A stretch of DNA of 64,000 nt from an uncultured Clostridium sp. (GTDB lineage: Bacteria > Bacillota > Clostridia > UBA1212 > UBA1255). The position numbers and the translations under genes are program-made. How positions within the stretch are numbered: position 1 is the stretch's first letter; the number at the start of each line of letters is the position of its first letter. The notes below the pieces were generated by a model, which made no database searches, was not told where the DNA came from, and saw only the letters and a list, made by a program, of their open reading frames with translations. Below are positions 16,485-25,102 of this stretch, piece after piece. The stretch covers positions 20,501 through 84,500 of the forward strand of contig UQSG01000008.1 of the NCBI GenBank assembly GCA_900543695.1, given 5' to 3'.

Positions 16485-18054
16485 GTCGTTTCGCATTTCG
16501 TTTTCCTTGAGAAACACATGCCGTGTCAACGGGATCCTTTACGCGCTGAAGCAAATCCCGCTTCTGGGAAGATTGCTTCCCGGCACGCTTTACGGCAGCG
16601 GCGGCTTGAAAATTTTTGCGGCGGTGCTCGCCGTAATCTGGGAAATTCTTTCCGCATTTTTGGGAAAGCTGATCTATCTTGCGGCGATTTCTGTTTTGTG
16701 CGGCTTCTACGGAGAGGAAAGAAATCCGCTTCTTTTTCTCCATGTCTTTTTCTTTCTGACGATCATTGGGGCCTATCTGAACACGTATCTTTTCAACCCG
16801 ACGAACGAAAAATATTATGCGGTGATCCTGATGCGGATGGACGCGGGCTTATACACGCTTTCCAATTACTGCTATTCTATGCTTCGCACGATCATCGGCT
16901 TCTTTCCGGCGGTTCTCCTGTTCGGATCGCTTTACGGCGTTCCCGTTTGGCTCTGTATTCTGCTGCCGTTTTTCGTTGCAGGCGCCAAGCTGACCGCGGC
17001 ATCCGCTTTGCTGCTGCGCTATGAAAAGACGGGAAAAAGCGTCAATGAAAACATGCCGCCGAAACTGTCCTGGACGCTGACCGCCCTGCTGCTGGCCGCA
17101 GCGTTTGGCCTTCCGTGTCTGAACGCGCTTCTGCCGCTTCCTGCCGTCCTGATTTTGGTGCTTTTGGGAATCGCCGCCGGCCTCCCGGGAGCCGTCCGCA
17201 TCGCGCGGTTCCCATCGTATCGCGAGATCTGCCAACTCCTCCTGGCAGAAAAGAAATACGGAACAGATTACACGCAGGCGGTCAAGAAAGCCAACGCAGA
17301 GCGGCAGCAGAAAATGATCAGTCCGGAGACGGGAATTACAAGCAGCAAAAAAGGCTTTGAATATTTTAATGAATTGTTTATCAAACGTCACCGCAAAATA
17401 TTATGGCGATCCGCGGAGCGGATTGCGCTGATTCTGCTGGCGGTGACGCTGGGCGTCCTCCTTCTGCTCCGCATCAATCCGGAGCTGCGTGAGCAGGTGA
17501 ACCGGTCGATGTCCGTCCTGCTGCCGTATTTTGCATTCGTCATGTACCTGATCAACCGCGGTACGATTTTTACAGCAGCGCTGTTCATGAATTGCGATCA
17601 CAGCATGCTGACATATTCGTTTTATAAAAAGCCGGGCTTTATCCTGAAGCTGTTCCGGATCCGTCTGAGGGAGATTATCAAAATCAATCTTCTGCCGGCC
17701 GCGGTGACCGGCGCGGGGCTCACCGCGGTGCTGTATTTCTCCGGCGGGACGGAAAACCTGCTGAATTACGTGATTTTTCCGCTTACCGTTATCGTGATGA
17801 GCATTTTCTTCTCTGTTCACTATCTGACGCTGTACTACCTGCTGCAGCCCTACAACATTCATACGCAGGTAAAAAGCGGCGCATATACGGCGGTGATCTG
17901 GATCACGTACATGGTCTGCTGGCTGTTTCTGCAGCTGCGTCTGGACACGCTGGCGTTCGGTCTTGCCGCGACGGCGTTTTGCATCGTCTATTGCATCGCG
18001 GCCTGCATCCTGGTATATAAACTGGCATATAAAACATTCCGTCTGCGGAGCTGA
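16477..18054 (+). CDS. ABC transporter membrane component
   Basis: 525 residues with roughly ten to twelve hydrophobic segments in two halves, separated by a soluble loop at about residues 245-305. No ATP-binding motifs are present. It overlaps the ATPase gene by 8 nt, which indicates that it is the partner permease. I do not recognise a named family from the sequence alone. It is followed 20 nt later by the response regulator gene. Confidence 0.78.
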   Translation: MIKSFRISFSLRNTCRVNGILYALKQIPLLGRLLPGTLYGSGGLKIFAAVLAVIWEILSAFLGKLIYLAAISVLCGFYGEERNPLLFLHVFFFLTIIGAYLNTYLFNPTNEKYYAVILMRMDAGLYTLSNYCYSMLRTIIGFFPAVLLFGSLYGVPVWLCILLPFFVAGAKLTAASALLLRYEKTGKSVNENMPPKLSWTLTALLLAAAFGLPCLNALLPLPAVLILVLLGIAAGLPGAVRIARFPSYREICQLLLAEKKYGTDYTQAVKKANAERQQKMISPETGITSSKKGFEYFNELFIKRHRKILWRSAERIALILLAVTLGVLLLLRINPELREQVNRSMSVLLPYFAFVMYLINRGTIFTAALFMNCDHSMLTYSFYKKPGFILKLFRIRLREIIKINLLPAAVTGAGLTAVLYFSGGTENLLNYVIFPLTVIVMSIFFSVHYLTLYYLLQPYNIHTQVKSGAYTAVIWITYMVCWLFLQLRLDTLAFGLAATAFCIVYCIAACILVYKLAYKTFRLRS

Positions 18055-18074
18055 AAGGGCGGAGGAGGCGCGCT

Positions 18075-18746
18075 TTGTATAAAATCCTGATTGTTGAAGA
18101 CGATATGGCGATCGCCGGAACGGTGAAAAAACAGATCGAAGCCTGGGGCCTCGAGGCCAGATGCGCCGAGGATTTCCGCGAAATCCTTTCGCTGTTCCGG
18201 GAGTTCCAGCCGCACCTTGTGCTTCTCGACATAACGCTGCCATTTTACAACGGCTATTACTGGTGTGGAGAAATCCGAAAAATTTCGCGCGTGCCCATCG
18301 TGTTTCTTTCTTCCGCTTCCGACAACATGAATATCGTCATGGCGATGAATCTGGGCGGAGACGATTTTATCGCCAAGCCATTCGACCTCAATGTGCTGAC
18401 TGCCAAACTACAGGCTGTCCTGCGGCGCGCATATGATTTTACCCCTGAAATCCCGGCGCTGGAGCATCGCGGCGCTCTGCTGCTTCCTGCGGAGGCCGTA
18501 TTGACGTACCGCGGCGAGCGAATCAGTCTTACGAAAAACGAGCTCCGCATTTTACAGACGCTCCTAGAGCAGAAGGGCTGCGTCGTAGGGCGGGACGCAT
18601 TGATGCAGCGGCTCTGGGAAACGGACAGCTTTATTGACGACAACACGCTGACCGTGAATATTGCGCGTCTGCGCCGAAAGCTGGACGCCGCGGGACTTTC
18701 GGATTTTATCGTTACAAAGGTAGGGATGGGATACGTTGTCGGATAA
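18075..18746 (+). CDS. bceR: OmpR-family response regulator (BceR-like)
   Basis: 223 residues. The receiver domain has the acidic pair VEDD, the phospho-acceptor in LVLLDITLPFYNG, the conserved threonine replaced by serine (FLSSAS), and a lysine in IAKPF. The C-terminal winged helix contains SLTKNELRILQTLLE and the wing DNTLTVNIARLRRKL. Start is TTG after GGAGG. With the short intramembrane-sensing kinase encoded next it forms a Bce-type system. Its likely target is the TTACA-N4-TGTAA site before bceA. Confidence 0.92.
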   Translation: MYKILIVEDDMAIAGTVKKQIEAWGLEARCAEDFREILSLFREFQPHLVLLDITLPFYNGYYWCGEIRKISRVPIVFLSSASDNMNIVMAMNLGGDDFIAKPFDLNVLTAKLQAVLRRAYDFTPEIPALEHRGALLLPAEAVLTYRGERISLTKNELRILQTLLEQKGCVVGRDALMQRLWETDSFIDDNTLTVNIARLRRKLDAAGLSDFIVTKVGMGYVVG

Positions 18747-19752
18747 GAAGAGGGGCGGAGAACCGTTTCTGTTTCTCCGCTATTTAAAATCGCATTTAAA
18801 AACAATTGTGCTTCTTTGTATTTTCACCGTTATTTTTGCCGGCTCCTTTCTGCTGTACCAGCTGCCTGCAGCCGCGGTCTGGTATGCCGCTGCAATTTGC
18901 TTTTTTATCGGGGGCGCAGCATTGATTTTCGATTATTTGGCTTTTCGGAGAAAGCATCAGAGCCTTAAGACGCTGCTCCGGGAAGCTGCGGTGACACTGG
19001 AGCAGCTGCCGGAGCCGCGCGGCCCGCTGGAAGCCGATTATCAGGCAGTTATCCGGGCGCTGCACACGGAGCGGACAGAGCTGGAAAACCGGATGCGCAG
19101 GCAGTACGGGGATCTTACCGAATATTATACGATCTGGGTGCATCAGATCAAAACGCCGATCGCAGCGATGCGCCTGCTGCTGCAAAGCGGGGAAGGCGCC
19201 CAGTACCGGGAGCTTTCCGAGGAGCTGCAGAGGATCGAGCAGTATGTGGAAATGGTGCTGTGCTATCTTCGGCTGGATTCTGATTCCACAGATTATGTCC
19301 TCAAAGAGTATGCGCTTGACGAGCTGATCCGTCAGGCCGTCCGCAAATACGCCGCTTCGTTTATCAGAAAAAAGCTCAGGCTGGAATATGAGCCTGTGAA
19401 TTGCCGCGTGCTGACGGACGAAAAATGGATGCTGTTTGTTCTGGAGCAGGTTCTTTCAAACGCTCTGAAATATACGAAAGCGGGCAGCATTTCCATTTCG
19501 CAGGAATCTCCGGGAATCCTGTGCATCCGGGACACGGGGATTGGGATCGCACCCGAGGACCTGCCGCGTATTTTTGAAAAAGGTTATACGGGCTATAACG
19601 GGCGCAGCGATAAAAAAGCGAGCGGAATCGGCCTTTATCTCTGTAAAAGGATCTGCCGGAATCTGGGGCACAGGATCGCGGCGGAATCAGCGGTCGGAAC
19701 CGGTACGGTGATCCGGATCGATTTCAGGCGCGCCGAGCTGGAGGTTGAATAA
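18736..19752 (+). CDS. bceS: intramembrane-sensing histidine kinase (BceS-like)
   Basis: 338 residues. Two N-terminal membrane helices (about residues 20-40 and 48-66) are separated by only a few residues, so there is no extracellular sensor. This is typical of BceS kinases, which read the state of their ABC transporter. The phospho-acceptor is in WVHQIKTPIAAM, the N-box is VLSNALKYTKAG, then G1 IRDTGIGI, F-box IFEKGYTG and G2 SGIGLYLCK. Start is TTG, overlapping the regulator gene by 11 nt. Confidence 0.93.
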   Translation: MSDKKRGGEPFLFLRYLKSHLKTIVLLCIFTVIFAGSFLLYQLPAAAVWYAAAICFFIGGAALIFDYLAFRRKHQSLKTLLREAAVTLEQLPEPRGPLEADYQAVIRALHTERTELENRMRRQYGDLTEYYTIWVHQIKTPIAAMRLLLQSGEGAQYRELSEELQRIEQYVEMVLCYLRLDSDSTDYVLKEYALDELIRQAVRKYAASFIRKKLRLEYEPVNCRVLTDEKWMLFVLEQVLSNALKYTKAGSISISQESPGILCIRDTGIGIAPEDLPRIFEKGYTGYNGRSDKKASGIGLYLCKRICRNLGHRIAAESAVGTGTVIRIDFRRAELEVE

Positions 19753-19762
19753 AAAGAACGGC

Positions 19763-19776
19763 TTACATTTTTGTAA
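19763..19776 (+). promoter_or_regulatory. BceR-type operator before bceAB
   Basis: TTACA-TTTT-TGTAA matches the TnACA-N4-TGTAA consensus known for BceR-like regulators. A second TGTAA half-site lies at 19793-19797. The only good -10 downstream is TACAAT (19832-19837), with no recognisable -35, as expected for a promoter that needs an activator. Confidence 0.8.
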
Positions 19777-19867
19777 GGCGGAGCGGAAAAAATGTAAGCG
19801 GATTCGATGGCGGCGCTTCCCTGCGCTTTGCTACAATTGACTTGAAAATCGTTAAGGAGGATGCAAA

Positions 19868-20632
19868 ATGCCGATTTTAGAAGTCAATCATCTGAAAAAA
19901 ACGTATACTACGCGGTTCGGCGGAAATCAGGTACAGGCTCTGACAGACGTTTCGTTCAGCGTGGAGAAGGGTGAATACGTAGCAATTATGGGGGAGTCGG
20001 GCTCCGGAAAAACGACGCTGCTGAATATTCTGGCGGCGCTGGATAAACCGACGGGAGGCAGCGTGCTGCTGGACGGCCATGACCTCAGCAAAATCAAAGA
20101 ATCGGAGATCGCGGCGTTTCGGCGCGACCATCTGGGCTTTGTATTTCAGGAGTTTAATCTTCTGGATACGTTCACCCTGGAAGATAATATTTTTCTGCCG
20201 CTTGTGCTTGCCGGCAGGCAATACCGGGAAATGAAAAAAAGACTGGCGCCCATTGCGGAGAAGCTGGGCATTGCGGGGCTTCTGGCCAAATATCCGTACG
20301 AGGTTTCGGGCGGACAAAAGCAAAGGGCGGCCGTGGCGCGGGCGCTGATTCCAAATCCGCGTCTGATCCTGGCCGACGAGCCGACCGGAGCGCTGGATTC
20401 CAAATCAACGGACGAACTGCTCCGCCTGTTTTCCGAGATCAACAGGGACGGTCAGACGATTCTGATGGTGACGCATTCCGTAAAGGCCGCAAGCCATGCC
20501 GGCCGCGTTTTGTTTATCAAAGACGGCGCGGTATTCCATCAGCTGTACCGCGGGAGCAATACCGGCGCCGAACAGTATCAGAAGATATCCGATACGCTTA
20601 CGGCTCTGGCGGCGGGCGGTGAAGAGCAATGA
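19868..20632 (+). CDS. bceA: BceA-like ABC transporter ATPase
   Basis: 254 residues. Walker A is MGESGSGKTTLLN, the Q-loop is GFVFQEFNLLD, the signature is VSGGQKQRAAVARAL, Walker B is LILADEPTGALDS, and the H-loop is MVTHSV. The EFNLLDTFT segment is typical of BceA/MacB-class ATPases. It powers BceB, which removes cell-wall-targeting peptides such as bacitracin from their lipid targets. AAGGAGG precedes the ATG. It overlaps bceB by 4 nt. The particular antibiotic cannot be read from the sequence. Confidence 0.94.
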   Translation: MPILEVNHLKKTYTTRFGGNQVQALTDVSFSVEKGEYVAIMGESGSGKTTLLNILAALDKPTGGSVLLDGHDLSKIKESEIAAFRRDHLGFVFQEFNLLDTFTLEDNIFLPLVLAGRQYREMKKRLAPIAEKLGIAGLLAKYPYEVSGGQKQRAAVARALIPNPRLILADEPTGALDSKSTDELLRLFSEINRDGQTILMVTHSVKAASHAGRVLFIKDGAVFHQLYRGSNTGAEQYQKISDTLTALAAGGEEQ

Positions 20633-22656
20633 AGCGCGGCTTTTACCCGAAGCTGGCGATGACCGGCATCGCCAGGAATCGGAAGACATATATTCCTTAT
20701 ATTTTAACGTGTACCGGTATGATTATGATGTTTTATATCGTTTCCTTCCTGTCCCGCAGCGATACGGTCGCCGCAATGCTGGGCGGCGATACGATGCAGG
20801 GGATTCTTTCGCTGGGGAGCGGCGTGATTTTCATATTTGCGCTGATCTTTTTATTCTACACAAATTCTTTTCTGATCCGCAGGCGCAAAAAGGAATTCGG
20901 TCTGTATAATATCCTGGGGATGGGCAAACGGAACCTGGCCGGAATTCTGGTCTGGGAAAGCGTGATCATTGCCGCGCTTTCCTATTTGGGAGGCCTGTTC
21001 TGCGGCATTTTGTTTTCAAAGCTTGCAGAGCTTGTTATGACGCGGCTTCTGCACGGCAGCGTATCGTTTGGCTTTTCCGTAGATTGGAGCGCCATTCTGC
21101 GGACGCTGGGGCTGTTTGCGATCATTCACTGTCTGATTCTGCTCAATGCGCTCCGGCAGATTCATGTTTCGAACCCGGTTGAGCTGCTGCGCAGCGAAGC
21201 GGTAGGGGAGAAGCCTCCGAAATCAAACTGGCTTCTGGCTCTCCTGGGCGTGCTGATTCTGGGAGGCGCTTATTATCTTGCACTGACGATCGAAGATCCA
21301 GTCGCCGCGCTGGTCACGTTCTTTCTCGCCGTCGTAATGGTCATCGTAGCGACGTACCTGCTGTTTATCGCCGGCTCCGTCGTGCTTTGCAGGCTGCTGC
21401 AGAAAAGCAAACGGTATTATTATAAGACAAATCATTTTGTGTCGGTCTCCTCCATGGTTTACCGGATGAAACGAAACGGCGCGGGACTGGCGTCTATCTG
21501 TATTCTTTCCACCATGGTGCTGGTAATGATCTCCTCGACCATGTGCCTGTACATCGGCACAGAGGATACGCTGCGCACGCGATATCCCAGAAATATCATC
21601 GTGAAGACGGATTCGCTGGATACGGCTTATATCGACACGGTACACGGAGCCGTCGAAGAGGTCCTGGAAAAGAGCGGTCAGAAAGCGGAAAATCTGCTGC
21701 ATTACCGTTATCTGGACGCGGCGGTCTACTTGGCGGAGAACCGGATCCTGTTTGAAGCGCCGGCCTCGGAGGACGTCCAGTTTTCTCTCTATGAAAATAT
21801 CTGGCAGCTGTTTGTCCTGCCGCTGGAGGATTATAACCGCCTGACGGGGCAAAAGGAAACGCTTCGCGAGGACGAGGTGCTTCTGTATGCTACAAAATCA
21901 ACCTTTACCTGGGATACGCTTACGATTGGTACGCTCCCTCCGAGACAGGCAGAAAAGCTTTCGGAGTTTACAGACATCGGAATGGGCGTCACGCTGTCGG
22001 CGCCGGCGCTGTATCTGATTGTTTCCGACTTTGATGCGCTCGCCGGCATATGGGAAGAGCTTGTGAAGCCGGAAAACGGCTTGGCCGTTCGGCATGACTA
22101 TTACGGATTTGATTTAAACTGCGCTGCGCAGACGCAGATCGAAATCGGAGATACGATTTATGAATCGATTCTGCTCCTGCAGCAGGCGGACGATGCTTTC
22201 CCGCAGGTGTCGGCGGAATGCGCGGAAAAGGACCGGGCAAACCTGTATGCACTGTACGGAAGCCTGCTTTTCCTGGGGGCGCTGCTGGGAGCCGTATTCC
22301 TTTGCGCCGCAGTGCTGATTATGTATTACAAACAGATCACAGAGGGGTATGAGGACCAGTCGCGCTTTGAAATTATGCAGAAGGTCGGAATGAGCAAGCC
22401 GGAAATCAGGAAAAGCATCAATTCTCAGGTGCTTACCGTATTTTTCCTCCCGCTGGCCGCGGCCGGGATTCATCTGGTGTTTGCATTCCCGATGATCTCA
22501 AAGATGCTGACGCTGTTCAGTCTGACGAACACGGCGCTCTTTACGGCGGTCATAATTGGCTGCTATCTTGTCTTCGCGCTGTTTTATATTGGCGTATACT
22601 TTCTGACGTCCAGGGAATATTTCAGCGTCGTCAGCGGTGGAAAAAGGAATTGCTGA
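20629..22656 (+). CDS. bceB: BceB-like ABC transporter permease
   Basis: 675 residues with the BceB layout of ten membrane helices and one large extracellular domain (about residues 305-540) between helices 7 and 8. The first FtsX-type segment contains IRRRKKEFGLYNILGMGKRNL, and the second has EIMQKVGMSKPEIRKSI. The extracellular domain is thought to bind the antibiotic or its target and to signal flux to BceS. A terminator follows at 22718. Confidence 0.93.
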   Translation: MKRGFYPKLAMTGIARNRKTYIPYILTCTGMIMMFYIVSFLSRSDTVAAMLGGDTMQGILSLGSGVIFIFALIFLFYTNSFLIRRRKKEFGLYNILGMGKRNLAGILVWESVIIAALSYLGGLFCGILFSKLAELVMTRLLHGSVSFGFSVDWSAILRTLGLFAIIHCLILLNALRQIHVSNPVELLRSEAVGEKPPKSNWLLALLGVLILGGAYYLALTIEDPVAALVTFFLAVVMVIVATYLLFIAGSVVLCRLLQKSKRYYYKTNHFVSVSSMVYRMKRNGAGLASICILSTMVLVMISSTMCLYIGTEDTLRTRYPRNIIVKTDSLDTAYIDTVHGAVEEVLEKSGQKAENLLHYRYLDAAVYLAENRILFEAPASEDVQFSLYENIWQLFVLPLEDYNRLTGQKETLREDEVLLYATKSTFTWDTLTIGTLPPRQAEKLSEFTDIGMGVTLSAPALYLIVSDFDALAGIWEELVKPENGLAVRHDYYGFDLNCAAQTQIEIGDTIYESILLLQQADDAFPQVSAECAEKDRANLYALYGSLLFLGALLGAVFLCAAVLIMYYKQITEGYEDQSRFEIMQKVGMSKPEIRKSINSQVLTVFFLPLAAAGIHLVFAFPMISKMLTLFSLTNTALFTAVIIGCYLVFALFYIGVYFLTSREYFSVVSGGKRNC

Positions 22657-22717
22657 CGGGTTCGCCTGCCGTTTCGGATTTTATGGAACACCCCAATGTG
22701 CGGCGCCGGAGAATTTG

Positions 22718-22755
22718 AAAAATTGTATATATTTTTAAATAAAAATACAATTTTT
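22718..22755 (+). terminator. AT-rich terminator after bceB
   Basis: Perfect 11-bp arms AAAAATTGTAT / ATACAATTTTT ending in five Ts, with an A/T-rich loop, 62 bp after the bceB stop. It is symmetrical, so it could act in both directions. Confidence 0.6.
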
Positions 22756-22800
22756 AGAAACAATTGAAAGCTATAATAAAGCCTCGTTGTATCAGACTGC

Positions 22801-22877
22801 GGAGGCGTAGCTCAGTTGGTTAGAGTATCTGCTTGACATGCAGGGGGTCGGTGGTTCGAGCCCACTCGTCTCCACCA
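22801..22877 (+). tRNA. tRNA-Val (anticodon GAC), prophage attachment site
   Basis: A complete 77-nt cloverleaf with encoded CCA. The acceptor GGAGGCG pairs with CGTCTCC (one G-U), the D-loop contains AGTTGGTTAGA, and the anticodon loop TTGACAT gives GAC. The T-arm contains GGTTCGAGCCC. The integrase gene ends 18 bp downstream, so the tRNA 3' half is the probable attL core. Confidence 0.96.
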
Positions 22878-22884
22878 AATATTG

Positions 22885-22912
22885 AAAAAACCGCTTATTT
22901 AAGCGGTTTTTT
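22885..22912. terminator. bidirectional terminator between tRNA-Val and integrase
   Basis: A 12-bp stem AAAAAACCGCTT / AAGCGGTTTTTT with an ATTT loop. It works for the tRNA on the plus strand and for the integrase on the minus strand, whose stop codon lies inside it. Confidence 0.9.
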
Positions 22913-24055
22913 TATTTCTGTACACGTTTCATACACGTTTATTCTGTCCAGAACACTTACTGCTCGTTCTTCTTCCCTTGGGTACAAATGTGCATACGTG
23001 TTCCACGTCATTTTTACATCGGAATGCCCCAGTCTTCGCGCGATCTCTTGGATATTGATTCCCTCATTGGCCAGAAGGGAGGCGTGAGAATGACGGAAAT
23101 CATGGATGCGAATGTGCGGAAGGCCTGCTGCCTTTGCAAACAATTTATTTTTATTTTCGATTGCGGTATCACTCAGGCATTTTATCCCGCCGCACACTCG
23201 AAAGCTGTCATTGAAATGATTGTCCCGCATCTGGCGCTTCTTATGCTCAGATAATATATTCAACAGGGGCTTTGGAATCTGTAGATCGCGATAGGATGAT
23301 TTATTTTTTGGCGGCGTTTCGACTATGCTCTGCCCTCTGATTTTCTGCGCTACGCTGCGCCGTACATGCAAGATTTCCCCGTCTATGTCAGACCACTTTA
23401 GCGCATTGATTTCGCCCTTACGCATGCCGGTATAAAATGCGATGTTAAAAAACACGTAAAAGCCCCAGTCAGTTAATGTGACAGCAGAATCACGTGCCAC
23501 AGCGATATATTTAATGAATTGACTCGGGGCATAATATTGAATCTTTTCGTGGGATGGAGTCGTATAAGGATCACGGAAGTTTCCAATATCAGTGATCGGA
23601 TTTTTCGTAATATATTCTACCTTCAAAGCGTAGTTAAGGAGAGTACGAAACTCCTTATATATGTTTTGTTTCATCTTTATGGAAAGCGTTTTTTCAGATA
23701 TTTTGTTTTTCCAGCTTTGCAATGCCTTCTTATCAAGTTTGCTTAGCTTCGTATCTTTTAGATAGGGGAGAACATGATGCGACAAAACGCACTCTGACTT
23801 CCCGAGTGTAGAAGCGCGAACTTCATGGCTCTTGGATTCCAGATATTCGTCGCACAGTTCTTGAATCGTCAGATTAGATGCAGGAGCCGCCGATCTCAAT
23901 TCCCGTTGCAGCTCAGATTCCAGAAGCCTTGCGGCCGCCGCCCCGTATGCTACGCGATCTATCTGCTTTGCATTGCCGGCATGGTCAGTATAATTGATCC
24001 GGACACGATACTTTTGTAGGCCGTCTTTTTTGCCTTCCATCTTGTAGATTGGCAT
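22895..24055 (-). CDS. int: phage tyrosine integrase
   Basis: 386 residues. The N-terminal arm-binding region (YRVRINYTDHAGN) is followed by a SAM-like core-binding domain (about residues 65-155). The catalytic domain has Arg in TGMRKGEINALKW, the HxxR box HDFRHSHASLL, LGHSDVKMTWNTYAHL with the second His/Trp position, and the nucleophile Tyr. It recombines the phage with the tRNA-Val site. Start ATG 24055 is preferred because an ATG nine bases upstream abuts the GGAG. No excisionase is recognisable nearby. Confidence 0.95.
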   Translation of the reverse strand: MPIYKMEGKKDGLQKYRVRINYTDHAGNAKQIDRVAYGAAAARLLESELQRELRSAAPASNLTIQELCDEYLESKSHEVRASTLGKSECVLSHHVLPYLKDTKLSKLDKKALQSWKNKISEKTLSIKMKQNIYKEFRTLLNYALKVEYITKNPITDIGNFRDPYTTPSHEKIQYYAPSQFIKYIAVARDSAVTLTDWGFYVFFNIAFYTGMRKGEINALKWSDIDGEILHVRRSVAQKIRGQSIVETPPKNKSSYRDLQIPKPLLNILSEHKKRQMRDNHFNDSFRVCGGIKCLSDTAIENKNKLFAKAAGLPHIRIHDFRHSHASLLANEGINIQEIARRLGHSDVKMTWNTYAHLYPREEERAVSVLDRINVYETCTEIKKPLK

Positions 24056-24147
24056 GTTGGTCATCTCCTATTGCAATGATTGGCCGCACCGTGTTACAAT
24101 AGGAGCAACACAATGAGCTTGGTTGGGGTTTATTTGTGTTTCATGCC

Positions 24148-24178
24148 GTCCGGTGTTGGCGCACTGGACGGTTTTTCT
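24148..24178 (+). terminator. plus-strand terminator inside the minus-strand lysogeny module
   Basis: A 10-bp stem (CCGTCCGGTG / CACTGGACGG, one G-U) with loop TTGGCG followed by TTTTTCT on the plus strand, although both flanking genes are on the minus strand. It ends any short plus-strand RNA from the int-cI gap and overlaps the last codons of cI. Confidence 0.6.
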
Positions 24179-24923
24179 ATTCAAATACAGTCTGACTCAG
24201 CACGACCTTTCCGATAACGTGTATTTCAATGCTTTGGGTGTTATAGATCTGCACCTGATGATCTGGATTGAACGAGCACGGAGATAGCGTTACGATGTCT
24301 CCGTCTCGATAGAATTTTTTGACTGTAGCATCATCGCCGTTGACTGCGACGACCGCAATTTCCCCGTTCTCCACGATCTCCTGCTCACGAACGATAATTA
24401 TATCCCCGTCAAATATTCGGGCAGCAGTCATGCTGTCACCTTTGACGCGCAGACCGAAATATTTTCCTCCTTGCGGCAGCTGCGCATACGTATAACCATC
24501 GATATTTTGCTCGGCATACATAGGCAGTCCGGCAGCAACACGCCCCAGTATGGGAATCAGATGTGTGGGGGTATATTTTTCGATCCCGTTTTTTTTCAGA
24601 ATTTCATCGATGTCGCTCTGCGCTTTTTCTGTCAATTTTCCCGCATCATATATCTTCCCCTTATCGTACACAATAATATCGGCATTGTCTTTTGGGGAGG
24701 CGGGAGGAAATCCGTTGACATTATCAGTCCATCCCATGAGATAGGCCGGGGAAGTATCAAGAACAATAGACAGTGGCTCTAACACAGATGTCGGAAAATT
24801 TTCTATTTCATTACTTTCATATCGATATATAGTCGCTCTATTTTTACCCAACGCAGCAGCCACTTCATCAACTGATAGGCCGAGTTCTAGCCTTCTCGCT
24901 TTTATACGATCTCCTACCTTCAT
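24177..24923 (-). CDS. CI-type phage repressor (XRE domain plus S24 self-cleavage domain)
   Basis: 248 residues. The N-terminal helix-turn-helix (LSVDEVAAALGKNRATIYRYES) binds operators. The C-terminal S24/LexA-like domain has a cleavage-type AG in GRVAAGLP, the serine in GDSMTAAR and the lysine in ATVKKFYR, so DNA damage should trigger autocleavage and induction. The ATG at 24923 is 7 nt after AAGGAGG; upstream in-frame ATGs lie in or before that site. Its promoter overlaps operator O1. Confidence 0.94.
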   Translation of the reverse strand: MKVGDRIKARRLELGLSVDEVAAALGKNRATIYRYESNEIENFPTSVLEPLSIVLDTSPAYLMGWTDNVNGFPPASPKDNADIIVYDKGKIYDAGKLTEKAQSDIDEILKKNGIEKYTPTHLIPILGRVAAGLPMYAEQNIDGYTYAQLPQGGKYFGLRVKGDSMTAARIFDGDIIIVREQEIVENGEIAVVAVNGDDATVKKFYRDGDIVTLSPCSFNPDHQVQIYNTQSIEIHVIGKVVLSQTVFE

Positions 24924-24945
24924 CTGCATACCTCCTTGCATATTT

Positions 24946-24974
24946 ATAATAGCATGGAGATCGCATATATGCAA
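24946..24974 (-). promoter_or_regulatory. repressor promoter (PRM-like) with operator O1
   Basis: On the minus strand, TTGCAT (24974-24969) and TATTAT (24951-24946) are 17 bp apart. The -35 is part of an operator-like palindrome TCGCATATATGCAA (24961-24974), so the repressor may control its own gene. Confidence 0.65.
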
Positions 24975-25001
24975 CATGTATTTTTTTTGAAAAAATATTT
25001 T

Positions 25002-25016
25002 TTGCATTTTATGCGA
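25002..25016. promoter_or_regulatory. CI/Cro operator O2
   Basis: TTGCATTTTATGCGA, one mismatch from TCGCAT-N3-ATGCGA. It lies 8 bp before the -35 box of the rightward promoter. Confidence 0.7.
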
Positions 25017-25024
25017 AAATGGCG

Positions 25025-25053
25025 TTGACATGATACTATCAATGTGCTATATT
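25025..25053 (+). promoter_or_regulatory. rightward early promoter (PR-like)
   Basis: TTGACA (25025-25030), 17 bp, TATATT (25048-25053). It is flanked by operators O2 upstream and O3 at the transcription start. Confidence 0.8.
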
Positions 25054-25060
25054 ATGTTTG

Positions 25061-25075
25061 TCGCATAAAATGCGA
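25061..25075. promoter_or_regulatory. CI/Cro operator O3
   Basis: A perfect palindrome TCGCATAAAATGCGA at about +1 of the rightward promoter. Confidence 0.75.
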
Positions 25076-25102
25076 ATGACATATAGGCGCGGAGGTGATA
25101 GA

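Noticed and set aside
17401..18243. 280-residue frame opposite the ABC permease and response regulator
   Set aside because: Spans two well-supported plus-strand genes; composition is that of a shadow frame.
24923..25031. N-terminal extension of the CI repressor from an ATG at 25031
   Set aside because: It would run through operators and the repressor promoter; a perfectly spaced AAGGAGG precedes the ATG at 24923.
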